Part shown: piece by piece, positions 10,760 through 20,520 of the stretch | How positions within the stretch are numbered: position 1 is the stretch's first letter | Layout of the letters: each line of letters starts with the position of its first letter | Assembly (NCBI RefSeq): GCF_001466305.1 | Contig: NZ_JWID01000005.1 | Location: 62,001-126,000 of the forward strand | Source of the DNA: Defluviitalea phaphyphila | GTDB lineage: Bacteria; Bacillota; Clostridia; Lachnospirales; Defluviitaleaceae | Direction of reading: 5' to 3' | DNA length: 64,000 nt | Position numbers and translations under genes: made by a program | The notes under the pieces: model-generated | The model's database searches: none | Told to the model about the DNA's origin: nothing | What the model saw: the letters and a program-made list of their open reading frames with translations, nothing else

Positions 10760-10855
10760 ATGAATGAAAATGACACATATTCAATTACAAGAATTAACAA
10801 CATTGCTGCAAACAAGGATTTAAAATTGAAAATTTTCGATAATATGGGAGGATAG
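10760..10855 (+). CDS. 31-residue small ORF, translationally coupled to the next gene
   Basis: This short ORF has a textbook ribosome binding site (AGGAGGAATAATT then ATG). It encodes a polar peptide (MNENDTYSITRINNIAANKD..., ending FDNMGG). The last codons contain the GGGAGG site of the following membrane-protein gene, whose ATG begins two bases after this TAG. Such an arrangement is typical of translational coupling, or of a leader peptide or small partner protein. I do not recognise the peptide. It could be non-functional apart from delivering ribosomes, but the quality of its start site argues that it is translated. Confidence 0.6.
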   Translation: MNENDTYSITRINNIAANKDLKLKIFDNMGG

Positions 10856-10856
10856 T

Positions 10857-11483
10857 ATGTTAAAACAAAGATTAAGAAATAGGGTGTCAACTTTTTCAAG
10901 TTATACGGAGATTTTTATAAGTGTAATTATTTTAGTTGGGATTATCATTTTATCTGTACCCCTTATGCAAGAAGTATTTTATATGGTAAGATCAATTTAT
11001 AACAATGATGGAGTATTAAGTGCAGAAGATTTTTTAAGTCAGGCTCTTCAATTAATTATTGGAGTTGAATTTGTTAAGATGCTAGCAAAGCATACACCAG
11101 GTAGTGCTGTTGATGTATTATTATTTGCTGTTGCTAGAAAATTAATAACTAGCCATGGAGGTATGCTGGATTTATTATTAGGAGTTTTAGCCATAGCTAT
11201 ACTATTTGCTATTAAAAAGTATTTAAGCTCTTATGAGTATAAAACAAGTGATGGAGTAGTTGTTAATGGGGGGACTAATATTTTAGATATTAATAATAAG
11301 ATGGGACTTAATATTCCAACTAAATTAGGGCATACTGTTGCTGGTATTATTGTTAATTATGCAGAAGAACAAAAGGAAAAAATTAAACCAGGTTATCAAG
11401 TAGAATTAGATGACTTAAAGTTAGAAGTATACTCTATGGATGAAGAGTTAATTAAGCAGGTAAAAATTATGAAAAAAAAATAA
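10857..11483 (+). CDS. Membrane protein with C-terminal CorC/HlyC-type domain (208 aa)
   Basis: The N-terminal ~125 residues are hydrophobic with about three or four membrane segments (YTEIFISVIILVGIIILSV; the FLSQALQLIIGVEFVKML region; MLDLLLGVLAIAILFAI). The C-terminal part (GHTVAGIIVNYAEEQKEKIKPG, then VELDDLKLEVYSMDEELIKQVKI) fits the CorC/HlyC transporter-associated domain. That domain is usually found behind CBS pairs in magnesium/cobalt-efflux and haemolysin-like proteins. The CBS domains and the DUF21 membrane domain are absent, so this is not a normal CorC. An ion-transport or sensing role is a guess from the domain alone. Confidence 0.6.
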   Translation: MLKQRLRNRVSTFSSYTEIFISVIILVGIIILSVPLMQEVFYMVRSIYNNDGVLSAEDFLSQALQLIIGVEFVKMLAKHTPGSAVDVLLFAVARKLITSHGGMLDLLLGVLAIAILFAIKKYLSSYEYKTSDGVVVNGGTNILDINNKMGLNIPTKLGHTVAGIIVNYAEEQKEKIKPGYQVELDDLKLEVYSMDEELIKQVKIMKKK

Positions 11484-11496
11484 TAGTTTATTAAAA

Positions 11497-11540
11497 ATAT
11501 AGGTGCCTTATAATTTAAGGGTATCTATATTTTTATTTTA
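11497..11540 (+). terminator. Probable terminator before pyrG
   Basis: An imperfect hairpin (ATATAGGTGCCTTA against TTAAGGGTATCTATAT) is followed by a T-rich run (TTTTTATTTTA). Confidence 0.6.
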
Positions 11541-11568
11541 ATAATTTTTATATTATAAGTTATAATCC

Positions 11569-11597
11569 TTGACATTACTTAGTATAGATAATAAAAT
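11569..11597 (+). promoter_or_regulatory. Sigma-A-type promoter of pyrG
   Basis: TTGACA at 11569-11574, a 17-base spacer, and TAAAAT at 11592-11597. The space to the gene is too short for the terminator-type CTP attenuator known from Bacillus pyrG. Confidence 0.75.
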
Positions 11598-11614
11598 AAA
11601 TAGGTTAATTATGA

Positions 11615-13256
<1,642 letters not shown>

Positions 13257-13258
<2 letters not shown>

Positions 13259-13288
13259 AACCTGTCTTTTTAGACAGGTTTTATTTAT
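13257..13288 (+). terminator. Terminator of pyrG
   Basis: AAAACCTGTC/GACAGGTTTT stem, loop TTTTTA, followed by T-rich sequence. Confidence 0.88.
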
Positions 13289-13312
13289 AATAAAACTAAT
13301 AATGTGAAAATA

Positions 13313-13341
13313 TTGAATTATATAAAACAATCTATTACAAT
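13313..13341 (+). promoter_or_regulatory. Promoter of the O-antigen-ligase-like gene
   Basis: TTGAAT at 13313-13318, a 17-base spacer, and TACAAT at 13336-13341. Confidence 0.6.
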
Positions 13342-13377
13342 ATACAATAACGATAAATATAAAAAAGGAGAAAAATT

Positions 13378-15525
13378 ATGAAAGCACAAAAAATACTGCA
13401 GTGGATTTTAAATATTGGCTTAAGTATAGTTTTATTTATTTTACCTTTTCCTAGAGGTCTTTTTTTTGAAAAAGAAATTTTGCCAGTACAAATAATGATT
13501 TTTTCTTTATTTATTATATGGGCATATTTAAAGAAACTAAAAAAAGAAAAATTAAAAATAGATACTTTTTTAATTATTTCTGTAATATTATTGCCTATAG
13601 CATATATTCTACCCTTATTATTTGGAGTGGCAGCAAGTTATTATGGGGCTTTAACTTACGTATTTAGATATTTAAGTTATATGGCAATATTTTTAATAAT
13701 ATCAGATATAACAAAGTCTAAAAAAGAAGTTTTCCTATGGCTTAATGTATTAGGAGTTAGTGGAACTTTTGCAGCTATTTTAGGAATTGATGCTGGACTT
13801 GGGAAATTTATAAATGACTTTTTTGGATTTTATGGGGGTATAGATGAGTTTGGTCGTATAAGAGGGGTACTTCAATATTCCAATAGTTTTGCAGCATATA
13901 TGGGAATGGTTTTCTTTTTACTTATAGCTCTTAGTATACTAGCTAATAAAAAATATATAAAAGTTATATATTCTAGTTTAGAGGTATTTCCTTTAATCGT
14001 ACTTTTAATGACCGTATCAAGGGGGGCAATAATATTTGTTCCTTTTATATATATACTATTAATTATACTTATGCCGGGAAAAGAAAAAAGATTAGAAATT
14101 ATACTATCTACTATTCCTTCTATAATAATAGCTTTAATTTCAGGAAGAATGATATCAGAAATGGTACAACCCATAATGAATAATGAAGGTTATGGATTAA
14201 TACAAAAAGGTTGGATTATCACTTTAGTATCTTTTATATTAAGTTTAATTTTAACTTTTATTTTACTTAATGCATTTTCTATACTTTCTAAAGTTTCAAG
14301 TAAAATATATATAATATTAATTGCAGTATTTGGGATTTTAGGGATAGTTGGAGGAACTATATTATTTACCACAGGACTTTACATAAAATTACTTCCCCAA
14401 TTTTTAGTTCAAAGATTTAGTCAAATAAGTTCCTTAACAGATATTACATCTGGGAGAAATAATTTTTATAGAGATGGACTTCGTATGTTAAAAGATCATT
14501 GGCTTTTAGGAGGAGGAGGAAATGCCTGGGCAGCAATGTATAGAAAATATCAATCCTATTTCTATGGTTCATCTGAAGCCCACAGTCTTCCCCTTCAAAT
14601 GTGGCTTGAAACAGGAATATTAGGAATACTAATATTTATATTCTTTATAGCAGCTATATTTATTTTATATTTTAAAAATAGAAAAAAACAAACAGGAGTA
14701 GAAATAACAGTTTTACTTATACCTTTTTTAATGCTTTTAAGTCATAGTATTATTGATTTTGATTTTTCTTATTTTTCCTTACCTGTTATAGGTTTTGCTC
14801 TTATAGGAGGAATGAATGGATTAAAACAAAAAGAGGAAGTAGATTTTTCTATTACTCCATGGATTCCTCTTATATTAGGAATAATTTTTATTGCATTCCC
14901 AATCTCATGGCAAATAGGAAGAAATTATGCCGTTAAAGCAACAGATGTTATGAGAAAGGATGATTTAGTTCCTAATGATTTATTAGAAGCCATAAATTAT
15001 TTAGAAAAGGCAGTAGATTTTAATGGATGGAATGTTAATTATATGGTTAGAGAAAGAGACCCACAGGATTCAGATTTAGTATATGACTTAAATATTTTAT
15101 ACGAAGAGTTATATGATTTAGTTAAGGAAAATGACCCTGAAAATATAGATATAGTAATAAAAAAACAAGGGGCTTTATATGAAAAAGCATATAAATTAGA
15201 GCCTTATAATCCTTATGTATCTATGCAATGGGCTAAATATTTAATGGAAAGTGGTAAAATAGAAGAAGGATTAGAGATAGTAGAAAAAACAGTAAAGCTT
15301 AATCCTATGTTTGAAGGAAGATATGAAGAATTAGCTCAAGCATATTTTGTAGTGGGAGAATTTTATTTAGAACAAGAGGGAATAGAAACTGCTAAACCAT
15401 ATTTTAAAAGAGTAATTCAAATTGAAAAAGATTTAGAAGAAATAAATAAAGTAGCAATAGAAAAAGTAGTAATAAGTGATAAGACAAAAGAATATATACA
15501 AAAAGCAAAGGAATATATAAATTAA
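13378..15525 (+). CDS. O-antigen ligase-like (Wzy_C) membrane protein with C-terminal TPRs
   Basis: A polytopic membrane protein with about 12 hydrophobic segments over the first ~510 residues. It contains the Wzy_C/WaaL-type stretch: SGRNNFYRDGLRMLKDHWLLGGGGNAW, followed by 'YFYGSSEAHSLPLQMWLETGILG' with the conserved His of the ligase loop. The C-terminal ~190 residues hold TPR-like helices (ALYEKAYKLEPYNPYVSMQWAKYLMESG, then IEEGLEIVEKTVKLNP). In Gram-positives such proteins are thought to transfer or polymerise surface glycans. Substrate is unknown, and no glycosyltransferase genes adjoin it here. It is transcribed alone. Confidence 0.8.
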   Translation: MKAQKILQWILNIGLSIVLFILPFPRGLFFEKEILPVQIMIFSLFIIWAYLKKLKKEKLKIDTFLIISVILLPIAYILPLLFGVAASYYGALTYVFRYLSYMAIFLIISDITKSKKEVFLWLNVLGVSGTFAAILGIDAGLGKFINDFFGFYGGIDEFGRIRGVLQYSNSFAAYMGMVFFLLIALSILANKKYIKVIYSSLEVFPLIVLLMTVSRGAIIFVPFIYILLIILMPGKEKRLEIILSTIPSIIIALISGRMISEMVQPIMNNEGYGLIQKGWIITLVSFILSLILTFILLNAFSILSKVSSKIYIILIAVFGILGIVGGTILFTTGLYIKLLPQFLVQRFSQISSLTDITSGRNNFYRDGLRMLKDHWLLGGGGNAWAAMYRKYQSYFYGSSEAHSLPLQMWLETGILGILIFIFFIAAIFILYFKNRKKQTGVEITVLLIPFLMLLSHSIIDFDFSYFSLPVIGFALIGGMNGLKQKEEVDFSITPWIPLILGIIFIAFPISWQIGRNYAVKATDVMRKDDLVPNDLLEAINYLEKAVDFNGWNVNYMVRERDPQDSDLVYDLNILYEELYDLVKENDPENIDIVIKKQGALYEKAYKLEPYNPYVSMQWAKYLMESGKIEEGLEIVEKTVKLNPMFEGRYEELAQAYFVVGEFYLEQEGIETAKPYFKRVIQIEKDLEEINKVAIEKVVISDKTKEYIQKAKEYIN

Positions 15526-15549
15526 AGGGTTGGCATAAGCCAGCCCTTT
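15524..15549. terminator. Bidirectional terminator between convergent genes
   Basis: AAAGGG-T-TGGC / GCCA-G-CCCTTT stem around an ATAA loop, serving the plus-strand ligase-like gene and the minus-strand coiled-coil gene. Confidence 0.75.
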
Positions 15550-15952
15550 ATTCTAGAAAATCTATTTGTTCTTTTCTGTGTTTTTGTTTTTCCTTAGTTT
15601 TCTCTAAGGTTTCATAATCCATATTATCAGCATTATTATTTAGATAACCTTGTGTATATTCATAATTTTTCTTTGTATTTTCTAAAGGATCATTATTTGC
15701 ATGTTCACCATAAGCAATAATATCTTCTAAATGTTCTATTTCTTGCTCTCTAATATTTTGAAGCTCTTTGGCTCTATTAAGTTGTTCTTCTGAGGCTATA
15801 TCAGCATGCTGTTCTAGATGACGTTTAGTTCTTGTATAAGCTTCTACTAAATTTTCTAATTGTTCTAGTCTTCTTTTATTTTCATTACAAATCCTATCTT
15901 CATTCTTTATATTTTTAAGACTTTTATTTTCTTTTGAATTAAAGTCAGACAT
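15548..15952 (-). CDS. Small coiled-coil protein with two tandem repeats (134 aa)
   Basis: A highly charged, helical, cytoplasmic protein with no signal peptide; I do not recognise the family. Two copies of a ~45-residue unit are visible. The first is ENLVEAYTRTKRHLEQHADI...EEQLNRAKELQNIREQEIEHLE. The second is ENTKKNYEYTQGYLNNNADN...YETLEKTKEKQKHRKEQIDFLE. A good AGGAGGAAT site precedes the ATG on the minus strand. The repeat with conserved 'L.N/QHAD' and 'R.EQI..LE' suggests a helical hairpin dimer. Sporulation or structural roles are possible but unsupported. Confidence 0.7.
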   Translation of the reverse strand: MSDFNSKENKSLKNIKNEDRICNENKRRLEQLENLVEAYTRTKRHLEQHADIASEEQLNRAKELQNIREQEIEHLEDIIAYGEHANNDPLENTKKNYEYTQGYLNNNADNMDYETLEKTKEKQKHRKEQIDFLE

Positions 15953-16036
15953 AGAATTCCTCCTTTTTATAGGATATTATTATTTTTTCTTAAATTATAA
16001 ATTTAATACAATTAAAGATTGGAAAAGAAAATTTTA

Positions 16037-16065
16037 TTGACAAAAATAATTTTTTTAGATATACT
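16037..16065 (+). promoter_or_regulatory. Consensus sigma-A promoter of the fab operon
   Basis: TTGACA at 16037-16042, exactly 17 bases, then TATACT at 16060-16065. It drives fabT and presumably the whole fatty-acid operon, and is overlapped by the FabT boxes. Confidence 0.88.
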
Positions 16066-16077
16066 TTGATTATCAAA
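16065..16077. promoter_or_regulatory. FabT-type operator 1
   Basis: TTTGATTATCAAA, a perfect palindrome with a 3-base centre, overlaps the last base of the -10 box and the likely transcription start. It matches the FabT box known from streptococci (TTTGA-N3-TCAAA). Confidence 0.8.
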
Positions 16078-16080
16078 ATA

Positions 16081-16093
16081 TTTGAGCATCAAA
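16081..16093. promoter_or_regulatory. FabT-type operator 2
   Basis: TTTGAGCATCAAA, a second perfect TTTGA-N3-TCAAA palindrome centred 16 bases after the first. The spacing of about one and a half helical turns could allow two dimers to bind. Confidence 0.75.
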
Positions 16094-16113
16094 AGATTCT
16101 TGAGGTGATACAT

Positions 16114-16566
16114 ATGAAAAAACTAACAAAAGTATTAAATACTTTGATGGTAGAGATTTTTAATGATATTTTGACTATTGAGCAGACAGCGCTTAAAAAA
16201 GGACATTTTAGTGATTTATCAGTAACAGAGATGCATACCATCGAAGCTATAGGAATGTATCATCCAAGAACTATGTCAGAAGTAGCTTTAGATTTAAAAA
16301 TTACTGTAGGTACTTTAACAACAGCTATAAATAGACTTGTTAAAAAAGGTTATGTAGAAAGAAAAAGAGTTGAAGATGATAGAAGAGTTGTCAAAATACA
16401 GCTAACAAAAAAAGGGAAATTAGCTTATAGAATTCATGAAAAGTTTCATACAGATATGATTCATGCCATGATAGAAGGGCTTAATGTAGAAGATGAAGAA
16501 ATATTAGTTAAGTCTTTAAGTCAATTAAGTAATTATTTAAAAAAACATTATCATCTAAATGAATAA
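16114..16566 (+). CDS. fabT: MarR-family repressor of fatty-acid synthesis FabT
   Basis: A winged-helix MarR protein (150 aa). The ATG at 16114 follows TTGAGGTGAT; an earlier in-frame start would run through the operator sequence and is unlikely. The DNA-binding part is visible as HTIEAIGMYHPRTMSEVALDL..KITVGTLTTAINRLVKKGYVERKRVEDDRRVVKIQLTKKG. In lactic acid bacteria FabT binds acyl-ACP and represses the fab operon. Here the gene heads that operon and two FabT boxes overlap its promoter, which supports autoregulation and repression of all downstream genes. It runs into the fabH ribosome binding site. Confidence 0.92.
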   Translation: MKKLTKVLNTLMVEIFNDILTIEQTALKKGHFSDLSVTEMHTIEAIGMYHPRTMSEVALDLKITVGTLTTAINRLVKKGYVERKRVEDDRRVVKIQLTKKGKLAYRIHEKFHTDMIHAMIEGLNVEDEEILVKSLSQLSNYLKKHYHLNE

Positions 16567-16579
16567 GAGGAGTTTTAAA

Positions 16580-17557
16580 ATGCATGAAGTTCAAATTATT
16601 GGAACAGGAAGTTTTGTTCCAGAAAAAGTTATAACCAATGATGATTTATCCAAAATAGTAGAAACTAGTGATGAATGGATCTTTAGTAGAACAGGAATAA
16701 AAGAGAGAAGAATTTCTACTAAAGAAGATACTTCACATCTAGCAGTTAAAGCTGCCCAAAAGGCTCTAAAAAATTCTGAAATTTCAAAAGAAGATATAGA
16801 TTTAATAATAGTTGCTACCATGACTCCAGATTATTTTATGCCTTCTACAGCTTGTTTAGTTCAAAAGGAAATAGGAGCAGTTAATGCTACATGTTTTGAT
16901 GTATCAGGAGCATGTACAGGTTTTATATATGCATTAAATACTGGATTTCAATATATTCGTACAGGACAAAGTAAGATAGCTTTAATTATAGGAGCAGATA
17001 CCTATTCTAAAATTCTTGATTGGTCTGATAGAAGTACCTGTGTATTATTTGGAGATGGAGCAGGAGCAGTAGTTTTAAAACAAAGTACAAAAAAAGGCAT
17101 AATATCTATTTATACAGGATCAGATGGAACAGGAGATAAACTTTTAACTTGCCCCGCTGTATCCCTTAATAATCCCTTTGCTGAAAATATAGAAGCTAAA
17201 AAATCTGTAGTTTCTATGAATGGGAAAGAAGTATATCGTTTTGCTACTACCATAGTTCCTAGAAGTATAGAAAAGGTGCTAGAAAATACTATTTATAAAA
17301 AAGAAGATATAGATCATTATATTCTTCACCAGGCTAATGCAAGAATGATGGATGTAATAGCTAAAAAAATGGATATTAGTATTGATAAATTTTATAAAAA
17401 CATAGATAAGTATGGGAACACCTCAGCAGGAAGTATTCCTATAGCTATAGACGAAATGAATCACAAATCAATATTAAAAAAAGATGATTTATTAATTTTA
17501 GTTGGTTTTGGAGGAGGATTAACTTGGGGTTCAGTCCTACTCCAATGGAATATATAA
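16580..17557 (+). CDS. fabH: 3-oxoacyl-ACP synthase III
   Basis: Condenses a short acyl-CoA with malonyl-ACP to start each fatty acid chain. The start at 16580 follows AGAGGAG and gives MHEVQIIGTGSFVPEKVITN, the usual beginning; an upstream in-frame ATG inside the fabT end would add seven residues. The catalytic triad is present: Cys112 in DVSGACTGF, His in HQANARM, Asn in YGNTSAGS. Length 325 aa is normal. It immediately follows its probable regulator fabT, and acpP follows 26 bp later. Confidence 0.96.
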   Translation: MHEVQIIGTGSFVPEKVITNDDLSKIVETSDEWIFSRTGIKERRISTKEDTSHLAVKAAQKALKNSEISKEDIDLIIVATMTPDYFMPSTACLVQKEIGAVNATCFDVSGACTGFIYALNTGFQYIRTGQSKIALIIGADTYSKILDWSDRSTCVLFGDGAGAVVLKQSTKKGIISIYTGSDGTGDKLLTCPAVSLNNPFAENIEAKKSVVSMNGKEVYRFATTIVPRSIEKVLENTIYKKEDIDHYILHQANARMMDVIAKKMDISIDKFYKNIDKYGNTSAGSIPIAIDEMNHKSILKKDDLLILVGFGGGLTWGSVLLQWNI

Positions 17558-17583
17558 AAATACTAAATTAGGAGGAGATAAAT

Positions 17584-17814
17584 ATGGTATTTGAAAAAAT
17601 ACAAGATATAATTGCAGAACAATTAGGTGTAGATAAGGAAGAAATTAAATTAGAAACAAATTTTCAAGACGATTTAGAAGCAGATTCCCTAGATTTATTT
17701 CAAATAGTAATGGCATTAGAAGAAGAGTTTGAACTAGAAATACCAAATGAAGATATGGAAAATATAAAAACAGTAGAAGATGCTGTAAAATATATTGAAT
17801 CTAAACAAGCATAG
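17584..17814 (+). CDS. acpP: Acyl carrier protein
   Basis: A small acidic four-helix protein of 76 aa that carries growing acyl chains. The phosphopantetheine attachment site is Ser35 in [18 protein letters not shown] strong TAGGAGGAGATAAAT site precedes it. It lies inside the fab operon and is followed by a hairpin with a T-rich tail before fabK, which may set a higher level of acpP-proximal transcript than of the downstream genes. Confidence 0.96.
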   Translation: MVFEKIQDIIAEQLGVDKEEIKLETNFQDDLEADSLDLFQIVMALEEEFELEIPNEDMENIKTVEDAVKYIESKQA

Positions 17815-17815
17815 G

Positions 17816-17842
17816 GTCAGATGAATTCATCTGACTTTTCTT
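17816..17842 (+). terminator. Internal hairpin/attenuator between acpP and fabK
   Basis: GTCAGATG/CATCTGAC, an 8-bp perfect stem with an AATT loop, followed by TTTTCTT. It has the form of a weak terminator or a 3'-stabilising hairpin within the operon, just before the fabK ribosome binding site (TAGGAGG). Confidence 0.65.
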
Positions 17843-17856
17843 CTAGGAGGTAGAGC

Positions 17857-18795
17857 ATGGATAAGTTTTGGAAAGAAATAGGTATAAAATATCCAATTAT
17901 TCAAGGAGGAATGGCATGGGTTGCAAATCATAGCCTAGCAGCTGCAGTTTCCAATGCAGGTGGACTTGGCATTATTGCAGCAGCCAATGCACCAACATCC
18001 TATGTAAGAGATGAAATAAGAAAAACAAAAGAATTAACTAATAAACCCTTTGGAGTAAATATAATGCTTCTTAGTGATAATGCAGAAGAAGTAGCTCATC
18101 TTGTATGTGAAGAAGGAGTTAAAGTTGTAACAACAGGAGCAGGAAACCCAGGAAAGTATATAGATATGTGGAAGAAAAATGGCATAAAAGTAATTCCTGT
18201 AGTACCTTCTGTAGCTTTAGCAAAAAGAATGGAAAGATACGGAGCAGATGCTCTTATTGCAGAAGGTCATGAAGCAGGAGGTCATGTAGGAGAATTAACT
18301 ACTATGGCTCTTTTACCTCAAGTGGTAGATGCAGTAAATATCCCCGTTATAGCAGCGGGAGGAATAGGTGATGGCAGAGGATTTATGGCAGCTATTATGC
18401 TAGGGGCTATAGGAGTGCAGATAGGAACAAGATTTTTAGTTGCTAAGGAATGTAGTATTCATCCTGCTTATAAAGAAAGAGTATTAAAGGCTAAAGATAT
18501 AGATACAGTAGTAACAGGAAGGCCTACAGGACATCCCGTTAGAATTCTTAGAAATCAATTATCAAGAGAACTCCTAAAGTTAGAAAAAATGGCAGCTCCC
18601 TTAGAAAAATATGAGGAACTAGGGAAAGGTGCTCTCTCAAGAGCTGTAAAAGAAGGAGATGTTAATAAAGGTTCAGTTATGGCAGGACAAATATCGGGAA
18701 TGATAACAAAAGAGCAAACCTGTGCTGAGATTATAGAAGAAATATTTAATGAAGCTAAACAAGTTCTTACTAAGAACATTGAATATTTTAGTTAA
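17857..18795 (+). CDS. fabK: FMN-dependent enoyl-ACP reductase II
   Basis: Reduces enoyl-ACP in the final step of each elongation cycle; this flavoprotein replaces FabI in many Firmicutes. It has a nitronate-monooxygenase-type TIM barrel: KYPIIQGGMAWVANHSLAAAVSNAGGLGIIAA at the N-terminus, FGVNIMLL, EGHEAGGHVGELTT and PVIAAGGIGDGRG for FMN/phosphate binding. Length 312 aa is normal. No fabI is seen in the operon, so this is the likely sole reductase encoded here. A strong CTAGGAGGT site precedes the ATG. Confidence 0.95.
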   Translation: MDKFWKEIGIKYPIIQGGMAWVANHSLAAAVSNAGGLGIIAAANAPTSYVRDEIRKTKELTNKPFGVNIMLLSDNAEEVAHLVCEEGVKVVTTGAGNPGKYIDMWKKNGIKVIPVVPSVALAKRMERYGADALIAEGHEAGGHVGELTTMALLPQVVDAVNIPVIAAGGIGDGRGFMAAIMLGAIGVQIGTRFLVAKECSIHPAYKERVLKAKDIDTVVTGRPTGHPVRILRNQLSRELLKLEKMAAPLEKYEELGKGALSRAVKEGDVNKGSVMAGQISGMITKEQTCAEIIEEIFNEAKQVLTKNIEYFS

Positions 18796-18830
18796 TAAAA
18801 TTTATTAGAGCTTCTAATTAGGAGGTTATT

Positions 18831-19754
18831 ATGAAAGTAGCATTTTTATTTGCAGGGCAAGGTGCACAGTATGTAGGCATGGGAAAAGATTTAGCAAACA
18901 ATATAAAAGAAGCAATGGAAGTGTTTGATGAGGCACAAGAAGTTTTAGATTTTGATATAAAAAAATTATGTTTTGAAGATCCTAATAAAGTTTTAAATAA
19001 AACAGAATATACCCAGCCTGCTATTTTAACAGTAAATATAGCAGCCTTAAAGGCTATAGAAAAAGAAGTTAAGCCTGATATATTAGCAGGACTTAGCCTA
19101 GGAGAATATGGAGCCTTAGTGGCAGGAGGAGCTATTGATTTTAAAAAAGCAGTAAACTTAGTTAGAAAAAGAGGAAAGTTTATGGAAGAAGCAGTCCCAA
19201 ATGGAGTAGGTGGGATGAGTGCAGTTTTAGGATTAGAAAAAGAAGTAGTAGAAAACACTTTAAAAACTATCACAGAAGGAATCGTTGAAATATCAAATTT
19301 TAACTGTCCAGGACAAATAGTAATAGGTGGAGAAATAAAAGCTCTAAAAATAGCAGAAGAAAAATTAAAAAATGCTGGTGCCAAAAGAGTAATTCCTCTA
19401 ACAGTAAGTGGCCCTTTTCATACTTCTATGTTAGAAGGGGCAGCTATTAAATTAGAAAAGGAATTAGAAAATATAGAATTTAATAATCCAGCTATACCTA
19501 TTATTAGTAATGTAGATGCAGATTATGTAAAAGTAGAAAATATAAAAGAATTATTAAAAAAACAAGTAAAAAGTGCGGTTCTTTTTGAACAGAGTATAAA
19601 TAAAATGTTAGAGGATGGAGTAGATACTTTCATAGAATTAGGCCCAGGAAAAACTTTAAGTGGCTTTGTAAAGAAAATAAATCGTAAGGTTACGGTATGT
19701 AATGTAGAAGATATGAAATCTTTAGAAAAAACACTTAAAACTCTTAGGAGGTAG
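18831..19754 (+). CDS. fabD: Malonyl-CoA:ACP transacylase
   Basis: Loads malonyl groups onto ACP. The serine-hydrolase-like fold shows the FAGQGAQYVGMG opening, nucleophile Ser89 in AGLSLGEYGAL and the active-site His in SGPFHTSML; FIELGPGKTLSGF closes the domain. Length 307 aa is normal. Its final codons carry the TTAGGAGG ribosome binding site for fabG, whose ATG starts 2 bp after the stop, so translation is probably coupled. The long antisense reading frame across it is a codon-bias shadow. Confidence 0.96.
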   Translation: MKVAFLFAGQGAQYVGMGKDLANNIKEAMEVFDEAQEVLDFDIKKLCFEDPNKVLNKTEYTQPAILTVNIAALKAIEKEVKPDILAGLSLGEYGALVAGGAIDFKKAVNLVRKRGKFMEEAVPNGVGGMSAVLGLEKEVVENTLKTITEGIVEISNFNCPGQIVIGGEIKALKIAEEKLKNAGAKRVIPLTVSGPFHTSMLEGAAIKLEKELENIEFNNPAIPIISNVDADYVKVENIKELLKKQVKSAVLFEQSINKMLEDGVDTFIELGPGKTLSGFVKKINRKVTVCNVEDMKSLEKTLKTLRR

Positions 19755-19756
19755 CT

Positions 19757-20506
19757 ATGGAAAAGAAAAAAACAGCTCTTATAACTGGTGGAAGCAGGGG
19801 AATAGGAAAAGAAATAGCCTTGCATTTAGCTGAAAAAGGAATGAATATAGTATTTAGTTATGTGAGTAATGAAGCAGCAGCAAAAAACACTGTAGAAGAA
19901 ATAGAAAAAAAAGGAGTAAAAGCCTTAAGTGTAAAAGCTGATGTAGGTTCTTTTAAAGAAGTAGAGCATTTAATAAATAAAGCATTAGAAAAAATGGGAT
20001 CAATAGATGTATTAGTTAATAATGCAGGAATAATAAAAGATAATTTAATTCTTCGAATGAAAGAAGAAGAATTTGATGATGTGATAAGGGTTAATTTAAA
20101 GGGAGTATTTAACTGTATTAAGCATGTAAGTAAAATTATGATGAAACAAAGAAGCGGAAAAATAATAAATATATCTTCCATAATTGGACTTATGGGAAAC
20201 ATAGGACAAGTAAATTATGCGGCAGCTAAAGCAGGAATATTTGGAATAACTAAATCAGCAGCAAAAGAGTTAGCTAAAAGAGGTATTACAGTAAATGCTA
20301 TTGCTCCAGGATTTATAGAAACAGAAATGACTAATACCCTTTCAGATAAATATAAAGAAGCTATTTTAAAAGCCATTCCATTAGGTAAGATAGGTTCTAG
20401 TAAAGATGTTGCAAATGTTGTAGGTTTTTTAGCTTCTGATGCAGCAAATTATATTACAGGACAGATTATTTGTGTAGATGGTGGTATGGCCATGGGAAGT
20501 ATATAG
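19757..20506 (+). CDS. fabG: 3-oxoacyl-ACP reductase
   Basis: An NADPH-dependent short-chain dehydrogenase that reduces 3-oxoacyl-ACP. The Rossmann motif [12 protein letters not shown] is near residue 12, NNAG is present, the catalytic Ser lies in [10 protein letters not shown] and the YAAAK Tyr-Lys pair follows; PGFIETEMT is typical. Length 249 aa. It sits between fabD and fabF with a 14 bp gap to fabF. Confidence 0.96.
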   Translation: MEKKKTALITGGSRGIGKEIALHLAEKGMNIVFSYVSNEAAAKNTVEEIEKKGVKALSVKADVGSFKEVEHLINKALEKMGSIDVLVNNAGIIKDNLILRMKEEEFDDVIRVNLKGVFNCIKHVSKIMMKQRSGKIINISSIIGLMGNIGQVNYAAAKAGIFGITKSAAKELAKRGITVNAIAPGFIETEMTNTLSDKYKEAILKAIPLGKIGSSKDVANVVGFLASDAANYITGQIICVDGGMAMGSI

Positions 20507-20520
20507 AATGGAGGGATGTT

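Noticed and set aside
16559-16579. Longer N-terminus of FabH starting inside fabT
   Set aside because: The upstream ATG has no ribosome binding site and its first codons contain the AGAGGAG that serves ATG 16580.
18818-19384. 188-codon antisense reading frame across fabD
   Set aside because: It mirrors the codon pattern of fabD, has no start site and no recognisable protein pattern; the same holds for the other long antisense frames in the fab/acc genes.
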